Source: DAIOEK01 sp964648485
GTDB taxonomy: Bacteria; Chloroflexota; Anaerolineae; Anaerolineales; Anaerolineaceae
NCBI GenBank assembly: GCA_964648485.1
Contig: CAZYOF010000012.1
Span: 46,500-110,499 of the forward strand
Direction of reading: 5' to 3'
DNA length: 64,000 bases
Under the pieces are notes generated by a model. The model worked only from the letters and a program-made list of their open reading frames with translations, was not told the origin of the DNA and did no database searches. This document shows positions 7,983-15,907 of this stretch, in pieces. Numbering within the stretch: position 1 is the stretch's first letter; every line of letters begins with the position of its first letter. Position numbers and translations under genes: made by a program.

Positions 7983-9108
7983 TCAAACTCCTGAAGTTAA
8001 AGCACAAAAATTTATCTTCCCTTATCGGATTAAAGTCGAGCCACGAATAAGTGAATTAAAATGGTGGCAAAGTCTATTGATTACTGTGATGGCGATTGTT
8101 GTATCGCTTCTCATCGGTGCGGTCGTTCTTAGACTGGTTGGAGGGGATCCATGGAGGGCATATAGCCATATCGCAAAAGCAAGTTTTGGCGATATCGGGG
8201 TTTTTTCAGATACGATGGTAAAAGCCATCCCATTAATTCTGGTTGGTCTTGCCTGTTCTGTCGCTTTCCGGATGAAATTATGGAATATTGGGGCAGAGGG
8301 ACAGTTCTATTTGGGTGCATTCGGGGCGAGCATTATTGTTTTACTGCCGGTTCTTCCAGCGGATGCTCCCCGGTGGCAATTCATCCTCTTGATGATGATC
8401 TCGGGTATGATCTTTGGCGCTTTGTGGGGCTTTATTCCTGGATGGTTGAAAGCCAAGTTTAATGTCAATGAAGTTATTTCAACACTAATGATGAATTATA
8501 TTGCAGTTGCTTTCAATAACTTTTTCATTTATGCGGTCTGGTCAGATGGCGGCTTTCAAATGTCAAAAATGTTTCCCAAAGCTGCCTGGCTACCGCGTTT
8601 GCTCGATTACGGGAAAGAAATCCCTCTATTTCGGGGTTTGACTACACATGGCGGATTGATTATTGCTTTGGTTGCAGTTGTAATTGTGTGGTTTATCTTG
8701 AATCGATCTAAATGGGGGTATGAAATCCGCTTGATTGGAGATAATCCTCGAGCTGCAACCTATGCAGGGATTCGGATGAAACGTAATGTAATCCTGGTTA
8801 TGATGCTCTCCGGCGCGTTAGCAGGGTTAGCCGGGATGTCTGAAATTTCTGGTGTCGTCCACCGGTTGCAGGGAGCGATTTCTCCTGGTTATGGCTTTAC
8901 CGGAATAATTGTCGCGTGGTTGGCGAAACTTAATCCATTTCTGGTGGTGATTGTCTCCATTCTTTTTGGTGCATTAATTCTAGCGGGACGCGAAATTCAA
9001 CCATCTGGCGTTCCGAAGATGATCCAGGGCATCATTCTGGTATGTCTCATCGCTAGCGATTTTCTATTAAGAAACCGTATTCGGATTGTCCGCGTGGTGA
9101 AGGAGTAA
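7975..9108 (+). CDS. Nucleoside ABC transporter permease (NupP-like)
   Basis: A 377-residue integral membrane protein with a cytoplasmic N-terminal tail, a first membrane segment near residues 35-55 (ITVMAIVVSLLIGAVVLRLV) and about eight more hydrophobic segments. It shows the BPD_transp_2 features KLWNIGAEGQFYLGAFGAS, KAKFNVNEVISTLMMNYIAV and RLIGDNPRAATYAGI, as in the guanosine/nucleoside permease NupP/YufP. It overlaps the ATPase gene by 8 bases and is followed after 4 bases by the second permease. The two permeases are expected to form a heterodimer. Confidence 0.93.
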   Translation: MSDQTPEVKAQKFIFPYRIKVEPRISELKWWQSLLITVMAIVVSLLIGAVVLRLVGGDPWRAYSHIAKASFGDIGVFSDTMVKAIPLILVGLACSVAFRMKLWNIGAEGQFYLGAFGASIIVLLPVLPADAPRWQFILLMMISGMIFGALWGFIPGWLKAKFNVNEVISTLMMNYIAVAFNNFFIYAVWSDGGFQMSKMFPKAAWLPRLLDYGKEIPLFRGLTTHGGLIIALVAVVIVWFILNRSKWGYEIRLIGDNPRAATYAGIRMKRNVILVMMLSGALAGLAGMSEISGVVHRLQGAISPGYGFTGIIVAWLAKLNPFLVVIVSILFGALILAGREIQPSGVPKMIQGIILVCLIASDFLLRNRIRIVRVVKE

Positions 9109-9112
9109 AATC

Positions 9113-10081
9113 ATGGATCCCATTATCATCCTTCAAGCTGGTGTATCCACAGGAACAGTTTTACTTTTCGCAACTATAGGCGGGATTTTTTCGGAAAGAG
9201 CCGGAATAATGCAATTAGGTATGGAAGGTATGATGCTACTGGGAGCAATGACAGCTTTCAGCGTTACCATATCAACCGGGAATCCATGGCTTGGATTACT
9301 CGCAGCAATGATTGCAGGAGGTCTGCTCAGCCAAATTCATGCATTTATTACCATCACCTTGCAGGCAGATCAAGTTGTTAGCGGATTATCGCTCACATTT
9401 GTTGGCACAGGTATTGCCCTGGTTTTTGGCGAACACCTCAGTAAAGCTGGTGTAATTTCTTTGTTACCCAAGTTCAGTATTCCACTACTTGCGCAAATAC
9501 CAATAATCGGACCTATTTTCTTTAAAGATCACAGTATTCTTGTATATATCGGTTTTGTATTAATCCCATTGTGTTGGTATTTTATTTATAAAACCCGTCC
9601 TGGAATGCACCTGAGAGCAGTTGGTGAATATCCGGCAGCAGCAGATTCATTAGGCATTAATGTTTATAGACTTCGCTACATCTATGTGTTTGTATGTGGA
9701 ATGTTTGCGGGTCTGGCAGGAGCAACCATCAGCCTGGCTATATCTCCCGGCTGGTTCTCTGAATTGACCACTGCAGGGCAAGGCTGGATTGCTGTCGGAT
9801 TGATCATCTTTTCACAATGGGATCCCGTCCGTGCAGCAGTAGGTTCGTACACATTTGGTGCATTGCGGAGGTTGGTATTAGATATTCAAGGTCCAATGCA
9901 GATCTTTGGTTTCCGTAATCCTTTTTATTACAATCCATATTATGGTTTTTTCCTCCAAATGCTACCTTATGCCTTCACGATTATTGTGCTTGTGATTGGT
10001 TCGTACGATGCTTTCCGTAAAAGGATAGGTGCTCCCGCAGCTCTGGGGATCCCTTATATCCGCGGTGAGCGAGGTCTATAG
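9113..10081 (+). CDS. Nucleoside ABC transporter permease (NupQ-like)
   Basis: A 322-residue polytopic protein with the second-permease signature: ATIGGIFSERAGIMQLGMEG near residues 22-41, LQADQVVSGLSLTFVGTGIA, and RAVGEYPAAADSLGINVYRL. It belongs to BPD_transp_2 and resembles NupQ/YufQ. It completes a binding protein, ATPase, permease, permease system whose gene order (5.0-10.1 kb) is the usual one for nucleoside uptake. The next gene starts 22 bases downstream on the same strand, so the catabolic enzymes after it are probably cotranscribed with the transporter. Confidence 0.93.
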   Translation: MDPIIILQAGVSTGTVLLFATIGGIFSERAGIMQLGMEGMMLLGAMTAFSVTISTGNPWLGLLAAMIAGGLLSQIHAFITITLQADQVVSGLSLTFVGTGIALVFGEHLSKAGVISLLPKFSIPLLAQIPIIGPIFFKDHSILVYIGFVLIPLCWYFIYKTRPGMHLRAVGEYPAAADSLGINVYRLRYIYVFVCGMFAGLAGATISLAISPGWFSELTTAGQGWIAVGLIIFSQWDPVRAAVGSYTFGALRRLVLDIQGPMQIFGFRNPFYYNPYYGFFLQMLPYAFTIIVLVIGSYDAFRKRIGAPAALGIPYIRGERGL

Positions 10082-10103
10082 AATTTTCAAACTATGGAGC
10101 ATT

Positions 10104-11342
10104 ATGAAAAACTTTTCAGGATATTGTTGTTCTGTTTGTGGTAAAGAATATAACCCTGATGAAGTAACTTATACTTGCCCGGTAGATGGAGGCAATCTTG
10201 ATGTAATTCTGGATTATGACCAGATTCGCAAGAAGTATTCACCTTCTCTAATATCATCCTCATTGGATCAATCCCTATGGAGATATCTACCACTTCTTCC
10301 TGTAGAAGATCCGGGTGGATTAGGAACACCTCTTCGGGTAGCGGGTGGTACCCCGATATTAGAACCAATAAAGTTATCTAACGAAATCGGTGTAAAACGA
10401 TTATGGATAAAGGATGAAGGAAAAAATCCGAGTGCATCCTTTAAAGATAGAGCCAGTTCTGTTGTAGTTGCCAGAGCACGTGAATTGAAATCGGAAGTCG
10501 TCGTAACCGCTTCTACAGGGAATGCAGGTGCAGCACTTGCATGCATGGCAGCAGCAATTGGACAACCTGCGGTAATCTTTGCTCCTAAAACAGCACCACA
10601 GGCAAAAGTCGCTCAGCTTCTTGTCTTTGGTGCCAGAGTTATTCTAGTAGATGGGAATTACGATTCAGCATTTGATCTGACCATTGAAGCATCTCAAGAG
10701 TTTGGCTGGTATTGTCGGAATACAGGTTACAATCCTTTCACAGCAGAAGGTAAGAAAACTGCCGCATTTGAAATTTGGGAGAAACTGCTCATCAATAGAA
10801 AATCGAGTAGACCATTATGTTTGTTTGTATCAGTTGGAGATGGGAATATTATTTCTGGTATTCACAAAGGTTTTAAAGATTTAGCAAATTTGGGATGGCT
10901 GGATCAGATGCCCCGCATTTTTGGTATTCAGTCAGAAAAATCAGCAGCAATTGCGAACACATTTATGAGTGGAAATGAAGAGATTATTTCAGTTTCAGCT
11001 ACGACCATTGCGGATAGCATTTCTGTTGATTTTCCACGGGATGGAATTAGGGCGGTTCGCGCAGCCAGAGATACGAATGGACAATATATAACAGTATCAG
11101 ATGATGCTATCATCTCTGCAATTGCCAAACTAGGAAAAGTGGGTATATTTGCCGAACCAGCCGGCTCTACTGCATATGCTGGCCTTGAAAAAGCAGTTGA
11201 ATTGGGATTTGTTGAAGCCGAGGATGAAGTATTGGTAGTTAATACTGGCAGCGGTTTAAAAGATATACGGGCTGCTATGCAGGCTGTGCCAGAAGCTGTT
11301 ATCATCGAGCCAAACCTAAAAGCATTGAAGAAAGTTATATAA
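10104..11342 (+). CDS. Threonine-synthase-like PLP enzyme
   Basis: The ATG at 10104 has GGAG upstream; a longer frame running into the permease gene is unlikely. The 412-residue product has an N-terminal zinc-ribbon-like stretch (CCSVCGKEY and TCPVDGG) and the fold-type II PLP core: NPSASFKDRA with PLP Lys114, TASTGNAGAALA for phosphate binding, and VNTGSGLKD near the C-terminus. These are threonine synthase family features. It may simply be ThrC (O-phosphohomoserine to threonine). Its place between nucleoside permeases and a second PLP enzyme plus hydantoinase makes a role in degradation of an amino acid formed from purines, such as 2,3-diaminopropionate, equally possible. Sequence alone does not decide this. 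Confidence 0.78.
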   Translation: MKNFSGYCCSVCGKEYNPDEVTYTCPVDGGNLDVILDYDQIRKKYSPSLISSSLDQSLWRYLPLLPVEDPGGLGTPLRVAGGTPILEPIKLSNEIGVKRLWIKDEGKNPSASFKDRASSVVVARARELKSEVVVTASTGNAGAALACMAAAIGQPAVIFAPKTAPQAKVAQLLVFGARVILVDGNYDSAFDLTIEASQEFGWYCRNTGYNPFTAEGKKTAAFEIWEKLLINRKSSRPLCLFVSVGDGNIISGIHKGFKDLANLGWLDQMPRIFGIQSEKSAAIANTFMSGNEEIISVSATTIADSISVDFPRDGIRAVRAARDTNGQYITVSDDAIISAIAKLGKVGIFAEPAGSTAYAGLEKAVELGFVEAEDEVLVVNTGSGLKDIRAAMQAVPEAVIIEPNLKALKKVI

Positions 11343-11350
11343 GAGATAAG

Positions 11351-12292
11351 ATGGATAATCCTCGCTATTCAATAATTGCACCTGTCTATAACGAAGTTGA
11401 AAGCCTGCCAGTTTTACACAAACGCATGATGGAAACCATGGAAAAAACAGGCGAGTCGTGGGAGTTGGTCTTGATTGATGATGGTTCTAGAGACGGATCA
11501 ACCGATATTATTCGCGAGCTAGCCCGGCAGGATGCGCGTATCCGCCCGGTAATATTTGCCCGCAATTTTGGTCATCAAATTGCTGTTACAGCCGGACTGG
11601 ATTACAGTCGGGGTGATGCAATCGTGATTATCGATGCAGATCTTCAAGACCCGCCTGAAGTTATCCTTGAAATGATCGAGAAATGGAAGGAAGGTTTTGA
11701 AGTAGTGTATGCAATCAGGGTTGAGAGAGAAGGCGAGACCTGGTTTAAAAAAACCACCGCATCCCTTTTCTATCGGCTTATTTACAGAATAACTGACGTA
11801 AAAATTCCCCTTGATACCGGTGATTTCCGGTTAATGGATCGAAAAGTCGTTAACGTGATGAATAATATGCGTGAAAGACATCGGTTTCTTCGAGGGATGT
11901 CTTCATGGATTGGTTTTAAACAGGTAGGTTTGCCATACCGTCGGGCTGCCCGATTTGCCGGAGTGACTAAGTATCCATTTTCGAAAATGTTGAAACTTGC
12001 ACTAAACGCTGTGACCAGTTTTTCATATTTTCCTCTTCAATTGGCGACCTATATTGGTTTTCTCTCAGCAGGAATCAGTATTCTTGCAATACCAATTGTA
12101 GTCATCGGTAGATTAACTGGAACAGAAGCCTTTTTAGGACAGGCTACTACTTTGATCGCCGTTCTTTTCCTTGGCGGTGTTCAATTAATCTCGCTAGGCA
12201 TTCTTGGCGAGTACATTGGTAGAATTTATGATGAAGTAAAAGGAAGACCTTTATACATTGTTCGTGAAGATCCGAAGGATTTTGAAAAATAA
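11351..12292 (+). CDS. Family 2 glycosyltransferase, polyprenyl-phosphate type
   Basis: A 313-residue GT2 protein: YSIIAPVYNEVESLPVL at the N-terminus, LVLIDDGSRDGSTDI, the nucleotide-sugar metal motif IDADLQDPPE, and LDTGDFRLMDRKV, followed by two hydrophobic C-terminal segments (about 230-255 and 262-290). This is the DPM1/GtrB/ArnC-like layout, which moves a sugar from a nucleotide to undecaprenyl phosphate at the membrane. It lies 8 bases after the threonine-synthase-like gene and 17 bases before another PLP enzyme, inside a catabolic operon where no envelope function is otherwise visible. Cotranscription by accident is as likely as a functional link. Confidence 0.88.
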   Translation: MDNPRYSIIAPVYNEVESLPVLHKRMMETMEKTGESWELVLIDDGSRDGSTDIIRELARQDARIRPVIFARNFGHQIAVTAGLDYSRGDAIVIIDADLQDPPEVILEMIEKWKEGFEVVYAIRVEREGETWFKKTTASLFYRLIYRITDVKIPLDTGDFRLMDRKVVNVMNNMRERHRFLRGMSSWIGFKQVGLPYRRAARFAGVTKYPFSKMLKLALNAVTSFSYFPLQLATYIGFLSAGISILAIPIVVIGRLTGTEAFLGQATTLIAVLFLGGVQLISLGILGEYIGRIYDEVKGRPLYIVREDPKDFEK

Positions 12293-12309
12293 AACAAGGA
12301 GATCCCAAA

Positions 12310-13785
12310 ATGGCAAAGATTGATTTAACTGTTATACCTGATCGTCTGGAACGTGCAGTAAAACGAGCCAGAGAGCGGAATATTATCATTCCTACCTTTG
12401 CTCAGATGAAGGATCCATCATTAATACCCGCCAAAATAAAGGCAGAATTAAAGAATATTGGTTTATGGGATATTACTTCCCGTAATCTTTATCGAATTAC
12501 ATGGAAAAATGAACCGGTAGCTACTGGAGGTGGTTTTGGTGAAGTTAATTATTTAGAATTGCCTCCAAGTTTGACTGGCACTAAGGCTAGAATCATTGTT
12601 CTGGTTGGAAAATGGTTCCCAACTGGTGCGCACAAGGTGGGTGCGGCGTTTGGATGTCTTGTCCCACGATTAGTTACAGGTCAGTTTGATCCGACCACGC
12701 AAAAAGCAGTGTGGCCATCAACCGGTAATTATTGCCGTGGCGGTGCCTATGATTCTACCCTCTTGGCGTGTGATTCTGTTGCTATCCTACCTGAAGGTAT
12801 GAGCAGAGAGAGATTTGAATGGTTATCTCATGTTGCTGGCGAGGTGATTGCTACACCCGGAACAGAATCTAACGTAAAAGAAATTTTTGATAAATGCTGG
12901 GAACTTCGCAAATCTGGCGAAGACTTGATGATTTTCAATCAATTTGATGAATTTGGAAATTACCTGTGGCATTACGAAGTAACAGGCCATGCAATGGAAG
13001 AAGTATTAAAGAAAGTATTAAGACCTAGGGATGAATACAGAGGAATGGCATCTGCAACTGGTTCAGCTGGGACAATTGCTTCTGGAGATTACATGAAACA
13101 ATTATTCCCATCCAGCAAGATTGTCGCAAGTGAAGCTCTGCAATGTCCAACATTATTAGAGAATGGTTTTGGAGCACACCGTATTGAAGGGATCGGTGAT
13201 AAGCATGTACCCTGGATCCATAATGCAAAAAATACCGATTTTGTTGTTGCAATCGATGATAATGCAGTCGTGAACTTATCTCGTCTATTCAACGAGACAG
13301 AAGGGAAAAGGTATCTGGCTAAGAAGGGTGTACCTGAAGAGATCATTTCTAAACTTGATTTATTGGGCTTTTCAAGTATTTCTAATGTTTTGACTGCCAT
13401 TAAGTTTGCTAAGTATCAGGAGCTCACTGAAAATGATGTTGTATTAACAGTATTAACTGATTCAATGGAATTGTATACCAGTCGCTTAAAGGAAATGCAT
13501 GAGGAATTTGGCGAATACACGGCCTCTGATGCCGCCGCTGATTTTTCTCGTTATCTTATAGGGCAATCAGTTGATAACCTGGTTGAATTAACGTATACAG
13601 ACCGCAGGCGGGTTCATAACCTTAAATACTTTACCTGGGTAGAACAGCAAGGAAAAACATACGAAGAGATATTGGATATGTGGTACAACCGGAATTACTT
13701 CAACGAAATTCAAGGTCAAGTAGAAGAAATTGATAATTTGATTGACGAATTCAATCATAAAGTTGGTTTGATTAATAATTATTAG
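12310..13785 (+). CDS. Fold-type II PLP-dependent lyase/synthase, specific function unknown
   Basis: A 491-residue PLP enzyme of the tryptophan synthase beta/cysteine synthase superfamily, with KWFPTGAHKVGAAFG (PLP Lys109), WPSTGNYCRGGAYDSTLLAC (phosphate/substrate loop, Ser137-Asn140) and the glycine loop ATGSAGTIASG. It is about 90-100 residues longer than YgeX-type diaminopropionate ammonia-lyase or cysteine synthase. I could not assign it to a characterised enzyme. Its neighbours (hydantoinase, YgeW-like carbamoyltransferase, carbamate kinase, purine transporter) resemble the bacterial purine/ureide degradation clusters in which YgeX removes ammonia from diaminopropionate, so an ammonia-lyase role is a reasonable hypothesis. 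An intrinsic terminator follows about 20 bases downstream. Confidence 0.8.
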   Translation: MAKIDLTVIPDRLERAVKRARERNIIIPTFAQMKDPSLIPAKIKAELKNIGLWDITSRNLYRITWKNEPVATGGGFGEVNYLELPPSLTGTKARIIVLVGKWFPTGAHKVGAAFGCLVPRLVTGQFDPTTQKAVWPSTGNYCRGGAYDSTLLACDSVAILPEGMSRERFEWLSHVAGEVIATPGTESNVKEIFDKCWELRKSGEDLMIFNQFDEFGNYLWHYEVTGHAMEEVLKKVLRPRDEYRGMASATGSAGTIASGDYMKQLFPSSKIVASEALQCPTLLENGFGAHRIEGIGDKHVPWIHNAKNTDFVVAIDDNAVVNLSRLFNETEGKRYLAKKGVPEEIISKLDLLGFSSISNVLTAIKFAKYQELTENDVVLTVLTDSMELYTSRLKEMHEEFGEYTASDAAADFSRYLIGQSVDNLVELTYTDRRRVHNLKYFTWVEQQGKTYEEILDMWYNRNYFNEIQGQVEEIDNLIDEFNHKVGLINNY

Positions 13786-13805
13786 GTGTATGATGAATTT
13801 TGATC

Positions 13806-13840
13806 ACAGGGCGAGCAGAAAAGCTCGCCCTGTCTTTCTA
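13806..13840 (+). terminator. Intrinsic terminator after the second PLP enzyme
   Basis: An 11-bp stem ACAGGGCGAGC / GCTCGCCCTGT (13806-13816, 13823-13833) with loop AGAAAA is followed by CTTTCTATCTT. It separates the transporter/PLP transcript from the unknown gene and hydantoinase. Confidence 0.88.
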
Positions 13841-13875
13841 TCTTATAATATGTTAGAAAAGTTAACACAATAAGT

Positions 13876-14487
13876 ATGATTTACAAAATGCAAAACTTGG
13901 ATATTCAACCATATTCTCTTGTTCTTGTAGCTGTATTACCGCATCCAAGAGATATGGAGATTGCCCGGCTTTTAGGATGGTACCGTATTCCTTTACGATC
14001 TGCTCCAAAAGTTATTGATGTGGATTACCTGGCTTTTTATCAACCTGGAAGCTTTCCTCCATCAGAGCGAGGCAGGATAAATTACCTTGCTCAGGTTAAG
14101 GGGCATGAGTTTACCACTAGAAGAGAATTGTTTGGGGATGAATGTCCTCCCGAGCGGGCTAACGAAGAATATTTTAAGATTATGATCGGTCCCCTGCTGC
14201 CACTAAAAACACCTATACAGGCAAAACAGTGGAAGCGAATTACATTTTTTTACACTACGGGTGAATATTTCTTCAGAGCGAAAGATCTCAGAGATTTGGT
14301 GGTAAATTCAGAAGATCGGACCCTTCTATGGAGTTCTCTTCGTGAAAGATTAGAATCCGGTGAAGACGAAAATAAATATAACAACCCCGACATCGAAATT
14401 GATCCTGAAATTGCTCAATGGCTTGGTCTAATATACTTATCCAAATATCAAGATGAATATGGAGGCGACAATGACACTCCTAATTAA
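13876..14487 (+). CDS. Conserved-looking protein of unknown function, coupled to hydantoinase
   Basis: A 203-residue soluble protein that I do not recognise. It has no signal peptide and no membrane segment. It contains VLPHPRDMEIARLLGWYRIP, a proline/arginine-rich central part (SFPPSERGRINYLAQVKGHE, FGDECPPERANEEYFKIMIG), an aromatic stretch RITFFYTTGEYFFRA and an acidic C-terminus. The hydantoinase start codon and its ribosome binding site lie inside its last codons (17-base overlap), so the two are probably translated in a coupled way. Function may relate to ureide breakdown only by location. Restriction-like or nucleotide-binding motifs were looked for and not seen. Confidence 0.7.
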   Translation: MIYKMQNLDIQPYSLVLVAVLPHPRDMEIARLLGWYRIPLRSAPKVIDVDYLAFYQPGSFPPSERGRINYLAQVKGHEFTTRRELFGDECPPERANEEYFKIMIGPLLPLKTPIQAKQWKRITFFYTTGEYFFRAKDLRDLVVNSEDRTLLWSSLRERLESGEDENKYNNPDIEIDPEIAQWLGLIYLSKYQDEYGGDNDTPN

Positions 14488-15889
14488 AGGTGGTACGATA
14501 ATTACTGCCAGTGAGACATTTGATGCAGATATTCTGGTCATTGGTGAAAAAATCAAGCAAATTGGGCAAGAGTTAGCCTATCCCGGTGCGGAGATTATTG
14601 ATGCAACCGGAAAATTAATCATGCCAGGTGGGGTGGATCCGCATGTACATCTTGATTTACCAATGTTTAATACGGTTACATCTGATGATCATTATACGGG
14701 ACACAGGGCGGCGGCTTTTGGGGGCACTACTACTGCATTAGATTTCATTCCTCAGGAACAAAGCTCCCTGGCAGAAGATATTAGTAACTGGCATCATAGA
14801 GCAGATAACAAAGCTGCAATTGATTATGGCTTTCATATGAATATTACAAAGTTTTCTGAAAAGATTGCAGCTGAGATATCAGATTTACCGTTATCAGGCA
14901 TAACCAGTATAAAAGTATTTACAGCCTATAACAATCGATTACGTCTGGATGATGGTAGTATTTTTAAAGTGATGCGTATAGCTAAAGATTCGGGAATTTT
15001 AACCCTCTTACATGCAGAGAATGGAGATGTAATCGATATACTCGTGCAAGAAGCGTTGGAATCAGGAAATACTTCACCGATCTGGCATGCAAAAACAAGA
15101 CCTGCGTGGGGTGCGGTGGAAGCAGTCTTACGCGCTTGTTCATTATCAGCCCAGGCAGATGCACCTTTATACATAGTCCATATGAATGTAGCTGGGGAGG
15201 TAGATCAACTTGAATATGCCCGTCGTATGGGATTGAAGGTGATGGGCGAGACTTGCCCTCAGTATCTCTTTTTCACAGAAGATCAATTGAGTAAACCGGA
15301 TGGAGCAAAATATGTATGTTCTCCTCCTTTACGGGGCATGATGGATAATGCACGATTATGGGAAGGATTACAACGGGGAATTATTCAAGCTGTTGGCACA
15401 GATCATTGTTCCTTTTTCTTCAATGGATCCAAGCCAATAATGTTTGAAGGGAAAAGTTTTTCTATTCCTGGAAAAGAATTGGGTGCTAACAACTTTACCC
15501 AGATTCCCAATGGTTTACCCGGGATCGAAGATCGTATGCCAATTTTATGGACATATGGAGTCCGTCAGGGAAAAATTTCTGCAAATCAATTTGTTGCTCT
15601 AAATTGTACCAATCCAGCAAAGATATTTGGTATGTATCCAAAGAAAGGCGCACTTATCCCTGGAGCTGATGCCGATATCGTTATCTGGGATCCTGATAAA
15701 CGAATAACTTATGGCGTAAATCAAGCCCATATGCGTACAGATTACAATCTGTTTGAGGGTTGGGAATTGATTGGAATGCCGGAAAAGGTTTTCCTGAGAG
15801 GTGAGTTGATCGTTAATGGAGAAAATTGGTTAGGAAAAGCCGGATCTGGAAAGTTTATTCATCGTGTTTCGAGCAACATCATACTATAG
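14471..15889 (+). CDS. hydA: Dihydropyrimidinase / hydantoinase
   Basis: The start at 14471 is chosen because GGAGG lies at 14461-14465 and the protein then begins MTLLIKGGTI, as usual for the family. The 472-residue cyclic amidohydrolase has the metal motif GGVDPHVHLDL (His58, His60), the lysine expected to be carbamylated in TSIKVF (Lys148), the metal histidines in LHAENGD and VHMN, and the catalytic aspartate in GTDHCSF. It opens cyclic ureides (dihydropyrimidines, hydantoins) to N-carbamoyl products. With the YgeW-like enzyme and carbamate kinase it forms a plausible ring-opening, decarbamoylation and ATP-forming route. The exact substrate cannot be told from sequence. Confidence 0.93.
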   Translation: MTLLIKGGTIITASETFDADILVIGEKIKQIGQELAYPGAEIIDATGKLIMPGGVDPHVHLDLPMFNTVTSDDHYTGHRAAAFGGTTTALDFIPQEQSSLAEDISNWHHRADNKAAIDYGFHMNITKFSEKIAAEISDLPLSGITSIKVFTAYNNRLRLDDGSIFKVMRIAKDSGILTLLHAENGDVIDILVQEALESGNTSPIWHAKTRPAWGAVEAVLRACSLSAQADAPLYIVHMNVAGEVDQLEYARRMGLKVMGETCPQYLFFTEDQLSKPDGAKYVCSPPLRGMMDNARLWEGLQRGIIQAVGTDHCSFFFNGSKPIMFEGKSFSIPGKELGANNFTQIPNGLPGIEDRMPILWTYGVRQGKISANQFVALNCTNPAKIFGMYPKKGALIPGADADIVIWDPDKRITYGVNQAHMRTDYNLFEGWELIGMPEKVFLRGELIVNGENWLGKAGSGKFIHRVSSNIIL

Positions 15890-15907
15890 ACTAACTTACC
15901 ACTTCAT

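Noticed and set aside
10029..10103. Longer N-terminus for the threonine-synthase-like protein starting in the permease gene
   Set aside because: The ATG at 10104 has a good ribosome binding site and starts the zinc-ribbon sequence; the extension overlaps the permease C-terminus in another frame.
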